Positions 18,956-28,315 are shown, counted from the stretch's first letter. The stretch is DNA of 64,000 nt from Thiovibrio frasassiensis (GCF_029607905.1 NZ_JAPHEH010000001.1:2571530-2635529), one strand, 5' to 3'. Notes: generated by a model from the sequence alone, not told the origin. A program made the numbers and translations.

Positions 18956-19744
18956 ATGAGCTATCTGATCATCTGCCTCGCCGCCCTTGTCGTCTCCACC
19001 CTGACCCTCTTCTCCGGCTTCGGCCTGGGAACCCTTCTGATGCCGGTATTTGCCCTATTTTTCCCGGTGGAGGTGGCGGTTGCCGCTACGGCCATGGTGC
19101 ATCTGGCCAACAATCTCTTCAAGGCCACCCTGTTCGGCAGACAGGCGGATCCCGGAATCGTTGCCCGGTTCGCCCTGCCCGCTGCTCTTGCAGCCATAGT
19201 CGGCGCGCTGCTCCTCAACCGGCTCAGCGGCATGGAGCCCATCATGCACTATACCCTGGGGAGCCGCCTCTTCACCATCACCTGGCTCAAATCATCCATC
19301 GGCATACTGATCCTGGGCTTTTCCCTGGCCGAGTTGTGGCCGGGCCTCAAAAGACTCTCTTTCCCGCCACCCCTCATTCCCCTCGGCGGGATTATTTCCG
19401 GTTTCTTCGGGGGATTATCCGGGCACCAGGGCGCATTGCGCACCGCCTTTCTGCTCCGGGCCGGACTGAGCAAGGAGAGCCTCATCGGCACCATGATCCT
19501 CTCCGCCATTGTCGTAGACCTCAGCCGGATGCTGGTGTATGGCACGACTTTTTTCGTCCGGGACTTTACGCTGATGCAGAGAGAGGGTCTTTTGGGCCTG
19601 GTAGCGGCGGGCACCCTCGCCGCCTTTGTGGGCACCTTCTCTGCCTCGCGTTTTCTGAAAAAGATGACCCTGCACTCGGTGCAGACCCTGGTGGGCGTAT
19701 TGCTTCTCTTGCTTGCCTTGGCTCTGGGGACGGGATTACTCTAA
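18956..19744 (+). CDS. TSUP (TauE/SafE) family permease
   Basis: A 262-residue inner-membrane protein made almost wholly of hydrophobic helices (about eight). It has two repeated halves typical of the TSUP family: FSGFGLGTLLMPVF near the start and GGIISGFFGGLSGHQGALRTAFLL in the middle. Family members export or import sulfite, sulfonates, sulfoacetate or similar anions; the substrate here cannot be read from sequence. A 15-bp gap separates it from the following small membrane protein gene, so they probably form a pair. Confidence 0.87.
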   Translation: MSYLIICLAALVVSTLTLFSGFGLGTLLMPVFALFFPVEVAVAATAMVHLANNLFKATLFGRQADPGIVARFALPAALAAIVGALLLNRLSGMEPIMHYTLGSRLFTITWLKSSIGILILGFSLAELWPGLKRLSFPPPLIPLGGIISGFFGGLSGHQGALRTAFLLRAGLSKESLIGTMILSAIVVDLSRMLVYGTTFFVRDFTLMQREGLLGLVAAGTLAAFVGTFSASRFLKKMTLHSVQTLVGVLLLLLALALGTGLL

Positions 19745-19759
19745 AAAACGAGGACAACC

Positions 19760-20119
19760 ATGTTTGTGTTCAGACTCTTACCTGTGATCTTCAGCATGGT
19801 GCTGCTTTCCACCCATTTCTACCGGGGGGGACATCTGCTGCTTGCCAGCGGCGCGCTGCTTTCCCTTGGCCTGCTCTGTATCCGCCGGCCGCCTGCGGTC
19901 TGGCTGCTGCAAGGGTTGCTCGGCGCAGGCACAGCCGAATGGCTCGCAACCGCAGTCCGGCTTGCCATGTTCCGACAATCCCAAGGGCTTCCCTGGCAGC
20001 GTCTCGCCATCATCCTCGGGTTGGTTGCGCTCGGAACCCTGCTCTCCACCCTGGTTTTCAGGAGAGAGAACCTTCGTATCCATTATAACCTTCCGCGAAA
20101 AAAACAACTTAGGCCCTGA
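19760..20119 (+). CDS. Small membrane protein of unknown function
   Basis: A 119-residue protein with three to four predicted membrane helices (about residues 2-18, 25-41, 45-63, 74-95) and a basic C-terminal tail ending LPRKKQLRP, which suggests a cytosolic C-terminus. I recognise no family. GAGG precedes the ATG. Its tight spacing behind the TSUP permease suggests a linked role. Confidence 0.6.
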   Translation: MFVFRLLPVIFSMVLLSTHFYRGGHLLLASGALLSLGLLCIRRPPAVWLLQGLLGAGTAEWLATAVRLAMFRQSQGLPWQRLAIILGLVALGTLLSTLVFRRENLRIHYNLPRKKQLRP

Positions 20120-20241
20120 CTGCCCCATGGCAGGCCAGACTCCCCGGCCTCACATTTTCCCCTGGACAAAGGTTAAGAAAAGACTTAAATTCTATTCATA
20201 CATGGAATGCGAAAATACCACCCATTTCCAAGGAGAACGCC

Positions 20242-20457
20242 ATGCCCATCTATGAATACCGCTGCCAGGACTGCAAGGGACTGTTCGAGACCATTGTCAC
20301 CTCCACGGAAGCAGCCCCGGAAGTTGTCTGCCCCAAATGCGGCAGCAAGGTTGTGAAAAAAACCATCTCCGCCTCCAGCTTTCGCATATCCTCGGGCTCA
20401 AGCTCCATTCCCTCCGGGGCGCTCTCGGGCTGCTCCACGAAATCGGGATTTTCCTGA
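20242..20457 (+). CDS. FmdB-family zinc ribbon protein
   Basis: A 71-residue FmdB/CxxC-CxxC regulatory-type protein. MPIYEYRCQDCKGLFE with a second CPKCGSKVVKKTISASSF is the classical signature: two Cys pairs binding one zinc, followed by a flexible Ser/Gly tail. The function of the family is poorly known. AAGGAG stands 6 nt before the ATG. It converges with the beta-barrel gene. Confidence 0.88.
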   Translation: MPIYEYRCQDCKGLFETIVTSTEAAPEVVCPKCGSKVVKKTISASSFRISSGSSSIPSGALSGCSTKSGFS

Positions 20458-20469
20458 GCCTGAAAACGA

Positions 20470-20488
20470 TGCGGCCGGTCCGGCCGCA
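20470..20488. repeat. Perfect GC-rich palindrome between convergent genes
   Basis: TGCGGCCGG and CCGGCCGCA flank a single T. It lies 12 bp after the fmdB-type gene. There is no T run, so it may be a weak bidirectional terminator or only a stable hairpin. Confidence 0.5.
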
Positions 20489-20595
20489 CACTATCCCTTG
20501 CTGTGTTCGTGCTCGGATCCTGCCGAGAGACCGCGATCTCTCTGGTGGCCGGACAGGGTCTGCAGCCAACCCCTCCCGGTTTCATTCTCCGCCTT

Positions 20596-21837
20596 TCAAT
20601 AATAAAAACGAAGCGAGCACGTCACGGTGGTGGGGACAAGGCCGAATTCGGAGCCGATGGAAGTGCCCTCCGGCTCCTGCCCCCTGGGGAGAGAAAAGGT
20701 CACCGCCAGCTCCGCCTCATCGGAAAGGGAATAAACCCCGTTGAGGCTCAGCAGCTGGGAATGATCGCTCCAGTTGGCAAGAACCAGGGCCTGCCCAGTG
20801 AGTAGGGGGGAGAACTCATAGCTTGCCCCCAACGCGGTGTAGTCCCGCCCCGTGTACCCCTCCCGGAGAGTATTGGCCGCCAGGGCTTGATTCAGCCCCT
20901 CGCTGGAGCCATAGCCCTGACCATGGTGGAATTGCTCCAGCCGCAACTCAAGGCTGCTGGCAAAACGATGCTCAAACCCGACGCTTGCCTCGCTCCCGCC
21001 GGCCCCCCCCTCTTGTTCCGGCGCCGCGTAATGGCCCTCCGCCCGGATCCCCAGCCAGTCGAAAAGCTCCCCCTGCAGAGAGCCCCCGCTTATCCGATGC
21101 TCGCGCACCGAGCCGCCGAGAACCCCCCATTCCCAATCGTTGCGGTTGACGGCAAGCCTGGCCACAAGTGAATTCCGGCTCCAGTCGGGGCGGTGCCGCC
21201 ACTCTGTCTCCCCCGTGCCCTCGGGCGAATAGCCAAGCACCCCAACCAGAGTCAATTGGGCAAGGTTTCCCAGCCGCACCTCGACCCGGCCGCTGTCCAC
21301 CCCTGGCTTGTAGGTTCGATAAAAGGTTTGCGCCGCAAAGGGAGCAAAAAAATCATTGGGACTGAAATACATGGTGGTGGCCAGGTTCACCGGTTGCCTG
21401 CCAATGCTCCACTCGGTGTTCTCCTGGGTATAATGGAGGGCTGCGGTGTCCACACGCAAGCTCGCCTCGGAGTTACCGCTGTCATGCTGCTGCCAGGATA
21501 ACAGCCCGCTGCGCTCTGTTCCGAGTGGTCTGGAGCCGAGGGAGGCATTGGGCGTGGCACGGATATTTTGCAACAAATTGAGATCAAAACGCGAATGCTC
21601 CCGATACTTCGCCGTGGCCAAGAGCCGCTGATCCAGGTTCCAGAGCAGATCCTCCCGGCTGTCACAATAATCCGTTACCTGCGGATTACGGCTGTACCCC
21701 CCATCCACCCCGGTAAAACCCCGCAGACTCAACGAGGCCTCATCGGACTGCCATTCGCTAAACGCTTGGCCCTGGGCGGGAAAAAGAAACCCTGCGGACA
21801 AGAAAAACGCGGAACAGAAGCAAACTCCCCTCCTCAC
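20596..21837 (-). CDS. Outer-membrane beta-barrel protein of an ABC/LolA-like system
   Basis: A 413-residue exported protein. The signal peptide (about residues 1-25, ending FPAQGQA) is followed by strongly alternating amphipathic strands to the C-terminal RFYY, an aromatic end typical of barrels inserted by Bam. A conserved-looking segment, SIGRQPVNLATTMYFSPNDFF, resembles other porin-like proteins with a GRQ turn. I recognise no exact family. The GTG start overlaps the stop of the upstream ATPase gene (GTGA), so it is translationally coupled and is the last gene of the operon. It is probably the outer-membrane end of the transport chain. Confidence 0.75.
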   Translation of the reverse strand: MRRGVCFCSAFFLSAGFLFPAQGQAFSEWQSDEASLSLRGFTGVDGGYSRNPQVTDYCDSREDLLWNLDQRLLATAKYREHSRFDLNLLQNIRATPNASLGSRPLGTERSGLLSWQQHDSGNSEASLRVDTAALHYTQENTEWSIGRQPVNLATTMYFSPNDFFAPFAAQTFYRTYKPGVDSGRVEVRLGNLAQLTLVGVLGYSPEGTGETEWRHRPDWSRNSLVARLAVNRNDWEWGVLGGSVREHRISGGSLQGELFDWLGIRAEGHYAAPEQEGGAGGSEASVGFEHRFASSLELRLEQFHHGQGYGSSEGLNQALAANTLREGYTGRDYTALGASYEFSPLLTGQALVLANWSDHSQLLSLNGVYSLSDEAELAVTFSLPRGQEPEGTSIGSEFGLVPTTVTCSLRFYY

Positions 21838-22529
21838 CCACGCACCTCATCGTGTTCCAGCCTGCCATCCTTGAGATGGATCAGCCGCCTGGCCCGATCC
21901 ATGACCCGCTGGTCATGGGTGGAAAAAAGAAAGGTTATCCCCTGTTCCCGGTTGAGACGCGCCATGAGATCGAGGATCGCATCCGCTGTGGCCGAATCCA
22001 CATTGGCGGTGGGCTCATCCGCCAAAACGATGGCCGGGCGGGAGACAATGGCGCGGGCAATGGCAATCCGCTGCTGCTGACCGCCGGAAAGCTCATCGGG
22101 CCTGCGCTCGGCCAGCTCGGCCATGCCCACCTCACCCAGCACGGCCATGACCCGCTGCCGCCGCTCTGCAAAGGGAATATTCTGCAGGGCCAGGACAAAC
22201 TCGGCATTTTCGCAGGCGGTCAGCACCGGATTCAGGTTGTAGGACTGGAACACAAAACCGATGCGGTCGCGCCGCAGCCTGGCCAAGTCGCTGCGTCGCA
22301 GCTGGGCCAGATCACGCCCCTCCAGCACCACCCTGCCCAGGGAAGGTTCATCCAGTGCACCGATGAGATTGAGGATCGTTGTTTTCCCGGAACCGGACGG
22401 TCCGCAAAGCACGCTGAATTCTCCGGCCTGGACCTGGAGGGAAAATTCCGTCACTGCAGCGACCTGGACCTTGCCCTGCTGATAAATCCTACTGACATCT
22501 TCAAGTTGGACAAGCGGCGTGTTGTTCAT
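21834..22529 (-). CDS. LolD/MacB-type ABC transporter ATPase
   Basis: A 231-residue nucleotide-binding subunit. Walker A GPSGSGKTT is near residue 43, the signature LSGGQQQR near 144, and Walker B with IVLADEPTANVDS near 166. Length and sequence fit the LolD/MacB group, which drives extraction of lipoproteins or extrusion across the periplasm without moving substrate through the inner membrane. I start at the ATG behind AAGG rather than an upstream TTG. It sits between two FtsX-type permeases and the barrel gene. Confidence 0.9.
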   Translation of the reverse strand: MNNTPLVQLEDVSRIYQQGKVQVAAVTEFSLQVQAGEFSVLCGPSGSGKTTILNLIGALDEPSLGRVVLEGRDLAQLRRSDLARLRRDRIGFVFQSYNLNPVLTACENAEFVLALQNIPFAERRQRVMAVLGEVGMAELAERRPDELSGGQQQRIAIARAIVSRPAIVLADEPTANVDSATADAILDLMARLNREQGITFLFSTHDQRVMDRARRLIHLKDGRLEHDEVRG

Positions 22530-22557
22530 GAGTTGCCTTTTGTTCAAGATTCAAAAC

Positions 22558-23799
22558 CTAGCCCTGCTTCAGATTCTCCACCGGCGTCATCCTGCCCGCC
22601 TTAAAAGCCGGATAAATTCCGGCCACCAGGGTTAAGGAAAACACCGCAACCGCTATCCAGCCGGCGCTTTCTCTATAGAGGCGGAATTTCATCACCGGAT
22701 CCACCAAAACCCCACCGGCACTGTAATCCGTCCCTATCTGACCACTAAAATCAAGGCCGATTCGGGCCATATAGAGAAACCAGGGCGTGGTAATCGCTAC
22801 CCCCAAAGCCAGCCCCAAAAGCCCGAGCCAGCAGGACTCCAGCAGCACCAACCGCACAACTTGGCTCGGCATCATCCCCAGCGCCATCATGATCCCGAAT
22901 TCCCGCCGCCTTTCCATGACACTCATCAGCAGGGTATTCATGATCCCAGCGGCAATGATCAGGCCAACGAGAAACTGGAGCAAATAATTGAACAACCGAT
23001 CCACGGCAATAAGACCGGCGAGATCAGCCTGACTCTCCTGCCAGCTGAGCACGGAAATATCCGGCCTCAGCGACCACCACCTTGCAAGCTTCCCCTGGAT
23101 GGTTTTCGCCGCCCGGTGATCTTCAAGAAAGATTGCCACCAGGGAAGCGGCCCTGGGCTCATAGCCAAGCCCCTTACGCACTAAAGCAAGAGGCAAAAGA
23201 ACCACCGCTCCATCCACCGCATCGTCCCCGGTTTTAAACATCCCGCGCACCCGGCCGAGCTCGCTGACCAACTCCCCATCCTTATCCGTCATGGTAAAGA
23301 TCAGCTTCTTGCCCAACCGCAGATTGAGCTTTTCTGCCATTTTCACCCCGACCACCACGCCATGCGCATCACCGGGTTGAAAGCACTCTCCCTCCACAAG
23401 GGTCCGGAGAAAGATATTATGGACCGGGGTTTCCTGGGCCGCATCCATGGCGATGAAGGAGCCGCCCACGCTCTTGGCGCCGCTGGCAAACATGGCTTGC
23501 CCCATGATGCGAATCTGCGCAGCGGTGACCCCAGGGATGCGCAACGCTTTCTGCTGGACGGTGACCGCATCGTGCAAGCGCTTATCCAAGGTCGGAGTAT
23601 CCCGGTACTCCCGATGCTCCACGCTCAAATGCCCAAGCCCCATGACCGCGCTGGTATTGATCATGTTGGTATAAGCATAGTCGCCCGAGGCGGTAAAGGT
23701 CACGGAGAGCAAGACACCAAAGCCCACGGAAAAAGCGGTGATCACGGTTCGCCGCTTGTTGCGCATCAAAGTTCGCCAGGCCATGGTCGTAAGCTGCAT
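22558..23799 (-). CDS. FtsX/LolCE-type ABC permease (second copy)
   Basis: A 413-residue inner-membrane permease with the MacB/LolC layout: one N-terminal helix (about residues 15-35), a large periplasmic domain (about 40-270) and three C-terminal helices with the FtsX-family stretch MERRREFGIMMALGMMPSQ (about 294-312). AAGGAG precedes the ATG. It is distinct from, but clearly related to, the adjacent permease, so the pair should act as a heterodimer with the downstream ATPase, as LolC and LolE do. Confidence 0.88.
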   Translation of the reverse strand: MQLTTMAWRTLMRNKRRTVITAFSVGFGVLLSVTFTASGDYAYTNMINTSAVMGLGHLSVEHREYRDTPTLDKRLHDAVTVQQKALRIPGVTAAQIRIMGQAMFASGAKSVGGSFIAMDAAQETPVHNIFLRTLVEGECFQPGDAHGVVVGVKMAEKLNLRLGKKLIFTMTDKDGELVSELGRVRGMFKTGDDAVDGAVVLLPLALVRKGLGYEPRAASLVAIFLEDHRAAKTIQGKLARWWSLRPDISVLSWQESQADLAGLIAVDRLFNYLLQFLVGLIIAAGIMNTLLMSVMERRREFGIMMALGMMPSQVVRLVLLESCWLGLLGLALGVAITTPWFLYMARIGLDFSGQIGTDYSAGGVLVDPVMKFRLYRESAGWIAVAVFSLTLVAGIYPAFKAGRMTPVENLKQG

Positions 23800-23809
23800 C
23801 GATGCTCCT

Positions 23810-25033
23810 TTAGCGATGATAGATAGCGGCCAGCGGCTTGAGCATCGCTGCCTTGAGCGCGGGATAGAGGATGGCCAGCCCCGCCACCAGATACAAAAAG
23901 AGGATGGGCAGCAACACGCTGTTGGCGGTTACCGCACAGTACCATTTCGCATCAAAGGCGATTCCGGCAATGGTGGAAGAGGATTGGACAAAGCGGGAAA
24001 AATCGAGGGGATGGCGGCTGAAATACATGGAGAGGGGCAACCCGGCACCCAAGGCCAAACATACCGCCACCGTAACCTGAAGCATGCTCTCCACCACGAT
24101 CATGGCGAACAGCCCCCAGGGAGAAAGGCCCAAGGCCTTCATCACCCCGAACTCGGGGATCCGTTCAAAGACACTCATCAAGAGGGCGTTGAGGGTCAGG
24201 ATGCCCACGGCGGCATAGGTGATGAGCAGCATGATCACCAGGGAGATCTTGCTCATCTCGAAAAGCCGGGCCAATACCGGCTGCAGCTGATGCCAGTTGC
24301 GGACCTCATAACCGGGCAGTAGTTGGGCAAGGCGGGCAGTGGCCTGAACCAGATCCTCGGTGGCTTGTTGCCGCTTGACCACGATGGCATGCACCCCGTT
24401 GGGCACAATCATCAGCCGGCGGAAGGTGGCCGCAGTCATAAAAAAACCGGTGCGGTCCACTCCCTCGCCCACCGATTTCAGGATGCCCCGCACCCGGAAA
24501 AGTTCGTTGGCCGTGGAGCCGTCCGCACCCTGCGCCACCACCACCACCTCGTCTCCCACCGTAAGATTGAGGATCCGGGCCAGTCTGCGGCCAAGCACCA
24601 CTCCGGAGTGGTCCTCTTCGGCAAGCCATTGCCCCTGCCAGACATGCTGATCAAGGGAGGTGACCAGCCGCTCCCGGACCAGATCCATCCCCCGCAGTTC
24701 TATGCCGCTGGAGCTATTACCAGCCGCCGCCAAGCCGCTTGCATACAGACGCGGGGTCGCGGCAAATCCCGCCGCTTCCAGCCGGGCAAGCACGCTCTCT
24801 TCCCCGGTGATGCGTTTATAGAGATCCGGGTCGTCGCGAAAAGTATGGGCATGGATCTGGAATTCACCAAGATCCATGCTCACCGCATTTTTTTCCATGG
24901 CAGCAAGCCAGCCTTCCAAGAGGCTGGCATAGAAGATCATGATCGCGCAGGCAAAGGCCATGGCCCCCACGGTGATCCAGGTTCTGGCCCGGGAACGGTT
25001 GAAATTTCTCAAGGCAAAAAAAACAATCTGCAC
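23810..25033 (-). CDS. FtsX/LolCE-type ABC permease (first copy)
   Basis: A 407-residue permease with the same plan as its neighbour: N-terminal helix, periplasmic domain, three C-terminal helices, and FERIPEFGVMKALGLSPWG (about 287-305) as the FtsX-family motif. The GTG start is placed by GAGGTGAAAC immediately upstream. It lies 10 bp before the second permease and 31 bp after the LolA-like gene. The likely substrate is a lipid or lipoprotein, from the company of a LolA-like chaperone. Confidence 0.87.
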   Translation of the reverse strand: MQIVFFALRNFNRSRARTWITVGAMAFACAIMIFYASLLEGWLAAMEKNAVSMDLGEFQIHAHTFRDDPDLYKRITGEESVLARLEAAGFAATPRLYASGLAAAGNSSSGIELRGMDLVRERLVTSLDQHVWQGQWLAEEDHSGVVLGRRLARILNLTVGDEVVVVAQGADGSTANELFRVRGILKSVGEGVDRTGFFMTAATFRRLMIVPNGVHAIVVKRQQATEDLVQATARLAQLLPGYEVRNWHQLQPVLARLFEMSKISLVIMLLITYAAVGILTLNALLMSVFERIPEFGVMKALGLSPWGLFAMIVVESMLQVTVAVCLALGAGLPLSMYFSRHPLDFSRFVQSSSTIAGIAFDAKWYCAVTANSVLLPILFLYLVAGLAILYPALKAAMLKPLAAIYHR

Positions 25034-25064
25034 GTTTCACCTCTACCGGAACAGAGAGAGCCTG

Positions 25065-25853
25065 TCAGCGGCGCCGTAATTCTAAAAGGGAAAACAGCGA
25101 CTCCGGCAGGTCAAGATCAAAACGCAGGGTTTCATAGACCAGCTCGGTGTATTCCCCGGGCTTGTCCGTCGGTACGACCTTGAGCACGGCAGGCAGGAGC
25201 CTGCCCCCCATGGTTTTGACCTCGCTGAAAAGGATGGTGCGGGCCAAGACGTTGTCCTCGTCATAATAGGAGGCAAAGAGCGGCAGATGGTCCTGGGCGG
25301 TCACGGTCATGACAATCCTCCCCCAAACCACGGCGGCATCCGGGTGGGGGCGCAGGGTGAATTCAATGATCTCCCTCCCGTCCCTTTTCCCCCGAAAAGT
25401 GATGCCAGGCTCATAATCATCGGCCAGCCGCGATTCCTTAACCAGATCGTCGTTGGTGAAATGGCTGCCCATCCAGGAACTCATCATCATACCGGAGGTG
25501 AGGCGGATGGTGCGATCGGTCTTGGGCAGATAGGTGTACATGGTGTTGCCGGTTTTCAGGCTGGCCGTATCCTTTTCCTTGAGCGGGGAAACAATGCGGA
25601 CCAGGGATTTCTCCTTGCCCTTGGACCAGATCTCCATGCGCATAGTCCGAGTATAATTGGCGGTTTTCACCTGCATGCGCACCGTGCCCTGCGAGCTGGT
25701 GGCACGCCAGAGATCGTCGATCTCCAGCAGAATGGCACGGGCCTCCTGTTCGTCCGGGGATGGCGCGGAAACGGCTCTATCGGGCGGCAAGAAAAGGGTG
25801 GCGGTGACCAGCAGGACCCAAAAGAGGCTCAGCGGGGAGAGCGCCCGGTTCAT
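25065..25853 (-). CDS. LolA-like outer-membrane lipoprotein-sorting protein
   Basis: A 262-residue exported protein with signal peptide (about residues 1-29, ending RAVSA) and a LolA/LppX-like periplasmic fold. It belongs to the group often called outer membrane lipoprotein-sorting protein (PF17131): the segment TYLPKTDRTIRLTSG followed by MMSSWMGSHFTNDDL is typical. Such proteins carry a hydrophobic cargo across the periplasm. Its ATG overlaps the U32 stop (ATGA). Downstream come two FtsX permeases, their ATPase and a barrel, which together look like a Lol-type export chain. Confidence 0.85.
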   Translation of the reverse strand: MNRALSPLSLFWVLLVTATLFLPPDRAVSAPSPDEQEARAILLEIDDLWRATSSQGTVRMQVKTANYTRTMRMEIWSKGKEKSLVRIVSPLKEKDTASLKTGNTMYTYLPKTDRTIRLTSGMMMSSWMGSHFTNDDLVKESRLADDYEPGITFRGKRDGREIIEFTLRPHPDAAVVWGRIVMTVTAQDHLPLFASYYDEDNVLARTILFSEVKTMGGRLLPAVLKVVPTDKPGEYTELVYETLRFDLDLPESLFSLLELRRR

Positions 25854-28120
25854 AAGAGGGTCCCGGTATAGTTGAAGGTCCTGAGCCTGTGCCCACCCCG
25901 GCCTGGCTGACCGGACTGCCGGAAAACCCCGACCAGCTCGTCCGGCCGCGGCCGCATGTGGGAGAGATCAACCACTCCAAAGGCGACCCCCCGGGCGGCG
26001 AGCTCCACACTGTGCGGCAACAGGGAAAACGGCTCAGCGGCCACGGCCACGGTCTGCCCCCAACACTGCTTGAGCACGATCACCTCGCCCTTGGGACTGA
26101 TCAGGGGCTGATCGTATTTGAAAAAAGAGGAGGCCAGCCGGGCGGTGAAGAGCGGGGGCAAGCCGTAGATGGTCATGCCCACCGGCAAGGTGTTTTTATG
26201 GCCGAGAAGATCGAAGAGGTTCTGGCGATCCGTTTCAATGGCCAGCTGGACATTGCCCAGCCCCAGTCCGGCCAAGGCCTGCACGCTCATGCTGTTCAAG
26301 ACATTCAGGGTATAGTCGCCAAAAAGCAACAGCCTCTCGGACGAAGCCTGTATGCCCCGCCCTTTTTTACGACCCGGCGGGTGGGTGCCGCCCCCAGGCT
26401 CTCCCGGGACCTCCTGATGAGCCTGGGCAAAAAGCAACCGTTGGCCGATGTGCCCGATCTGCCAGGCGTTGTAGCCGCTGCGGCGCAGATGCTCAATGGC
26501 CTCCCGGTAAAAGGAGAGGTCATCTTCGAGAATCACCGGCGGCAAAGCCCAAACCAGACGGCGGCGATAGGGAGTCAACCGTTTCTGCTGGCGGGAGTAT
26601 TGGCTGAAAGTCTGGCGGGACAAGGTAATGACCAGCCGCGACGGCGGGGTGGGCATCTGCACCTTGAGCGATTCAAAATCATCGATTTTGAGCCACCATT
26701 CCAGAGGCAACTGCACCTGGGGCACGCCCCGGCGACCCTGGACCTGGCCAGGGTTCTGAACCTGGCCGCGGACGGGCCGCTCCTCCCGTCCCTTGCCCAC
26801 GGCGGGCCTGTTGACCGGCTTGCCCAGAAAATGAGCGATCTGGGCAAGCTTGCGCGGATCAACCAGCTTGGCCACTTTCTTGCTGAACAACCCGGGCTGG
26901 ATACCCTTCTTGGCCGCCTGCTGACGGCGCTCGCCCAAGTCCACCTTGTAGAGGCTGTCGCCCCATTTGGCACCCGGCGGCAGATCCAGCTGCACCTTGC
27001 TGCCCGCCTTGGCCGTATCCAGAGGGACCTTCCCCTGCCAAAGCCCCTTGAGGGTAAACCCCTGGCGATCGCCGGAGCCTTCCTGGTGGATCCGCAGCCG
27101 GTCGCCAGTCCGAAGGGGCTCTTTCAGGGTCATCTGGGCCCGATTGGCCGTAACCTTCTCGATCTTGCCCAGAAAGAGGCCGATATTGCCCGAATGCTGC
27201 GGGGCGATGATATCCGCCGGTTGGGCCTTTTTGAAATAGCCGAACGAGGCTTTGCGGCCCATGGCCTGCTCCAGCAGTTCTTTCGCCTCGGCCAGCACCG
27301 CCGGGGTTGCCGGGTTATCAAGGGCCAGCCGATAAGCCTTGACCACCGAGGCCACGTACTGGGGGCTGCGCATCCGACCTTCAATCTTGAGCGAGCTGAC
27401 CCCGGCCTGCCGCAGCTGGGGAATGAGCTCAAGCCCGGCCAGATCGTTCATGGAAAAGAGGTAGCCGGCCGGAGCCCCCGGGCCACGGCCCTTGCTGCCC
27501 CAGGTGTAACGGCGGCGGCAGGGCTGGACGCAACGACCGCGTAGCCCGCTTTTTCCACCGAGATAGCTGCTGAACAGACACAGGCCGGAATAGGCGAAAC
27601 ACAGCGCCCCGTGCACAAAGACCTCAAGCTCCACCGGGCATGCATTATGGATCTTGCCGATCTCGCTCAGAGTCATCTCCCGGGCGAGAACCACCCGCTG
27701 AAAACCCATCTCGGCAAACTGCCGGACATTGAGGGAGTTGTGCGCACCCATGAGGGTGCTGGCATGCAGACGCAGCCCGGGGAAGAATTTACGGGCCAGA
27801 TAGGAGATCCCGAGATCCTGGATAATAAGGGCGTCGGCCTTGAGCGCTTCAAGGGCTGCCAACTCCTCAACCGCCTTACCGATCTCCCCCTCCTTCATCA
27901 GGCTGTTCATGGCCAGATAGACCTTGACCCGATTCTTGTGGGCATGGTCGATCATGGCCGCCACCTCGGCCAGGGAGAAATGCCGGGCCAAGGCTCTGGC
28001 ATTAAAGGCCGGCGCCCCGATATAGATCGCATCGGCCCCGCTCTCCACCGCCGCCTCAAAGGCCTCGATGGTACCGGCCGGAGCAAGCAGTTCCATGTTC
28101 CGTGCAGATTGTTTTTCCAT
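25850..28120 (-). CDS. U32-family peptidase-like RNA hydroxylation protein
   Basis: A 756-residue U32-family protein. The start MELLAPAGTIEAFEAAVESGADAIY (from residue 9) and the Cys cluster CFAYSGLCLF...RGRCVQPCRRRY (about 170-203) match the RlhA/TrhP group. Those proteins bind an iron-sulfur cluster and hydroxylate 23S rRNA or tRNA; older annotation calls them collagenase-like peptidases. The length and long C-terminal region (about 330-756) fit the RlhA-type large forms. It shares a 4-bp overlap with the LolA-like gene, although no functional tie between them is evident. Which RNA is modified cannot be told. Confidence 0.85.
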   Translation of the reverse strand: MEKQSARNMELLAPAGTIEAFEAAVESGADAIYIGAPAFNARALARHFSLAEVAAMIDHAHKNRVKVYLAMNSLMKEGEIGKAVEELAALEALKADALIIQDLGISYLARKFFPGLRLHASTLMGAHNSLNVRQFAEMGFQRVVLAREMTLSEIGKIHNACPVELEVFVHGALCFAYSGLCLFSSYLGGKSGLRGRCVQPCRRRYTWGSKGRGPGAPAGYLFSMNDLAGLELIPQLRQAGVSSLKIEGRMRSPQYVASVVKAYRLALDNPATPAVLAEAKELLEQAMGRKASFGYFKKAQPADIIAPQHSGNIGLFLGKIEKVTANRAQMTLKEPLRTGDRLRIHQEGSGDRQGFTLKGLWQGKVPLDTAKAGSKVQLDLPPGAKWGDSLYKVDLGERRQQAAKKGIQPGLFSKKVAKLVDPRKLAQIAHFLGKPVNRPAVGKGREERPVRGQVQNPGQVQGRRGVPQVQLPLEWWLKIDDFESLKVQMPTPPSRLVITLSRQTFSQYSRQQKRLTPYRRRLVWALPPVILEDDLSFYREAIEHLRRSGYNAWQIGHIGQRLLFAQAHQEVPGEPGGGTHPPGRKKGRGIQASSERLLLFGDYTLNVLNSMSVQALAGLGLGNVQLAIETDRQNLFDLLGHKNTLPVGMTIYGLPPLFTARLASSFFKYDQPLISPKGEVIVLKQCWGQTVAVAAEPFSLLPHSVELAARGVAFGVVDLSHMRPRPDELVGVFRQSGQPGRGGHRLRTFNYTGTLL

Positions 28121-28214
28121 TTTTTCACTTTACCAGATTGAGAGTCGATCCGCTTCTGGCAAAATAAGTTTTCAGGGCTGCAAACACCCCCGTGGGCGGC
28201 ATATTTTTTCCTGA

Positions 28215-28243
28215 TTGACATCATCACGAGAATTATCCATGCT
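28215..28243 (+). promoter_or_regulatory. Promoter-like element A (TTGACA-N17-CATGCT)
   Basis: A perfect -35 hexamer, a 17-bp spacer and a weak -10. The spacer starts TCATC and has AATT in the middle. The same layout, with the same flanking pyrimidine run, recurs upstream of the SYLF lipoprotein gene. It would give a leader of about 140 nt before the small exported protein. Confidence 0.5.
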
Positions 28244-28315
28244 GATAATAGAGAATATGCTAGGAAGTATTTGCAACGGAAAATCGTGGAAATAGGAAGA
28301 GCTTTACAATAACGC

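Noticed and set aside
25889-27544. Plus-strand 551-codon open frame across the U32 gene
   Set aside because: Antisense to conserved U32 sequence including the Cys cluster; no domains; codon-bias shadow.
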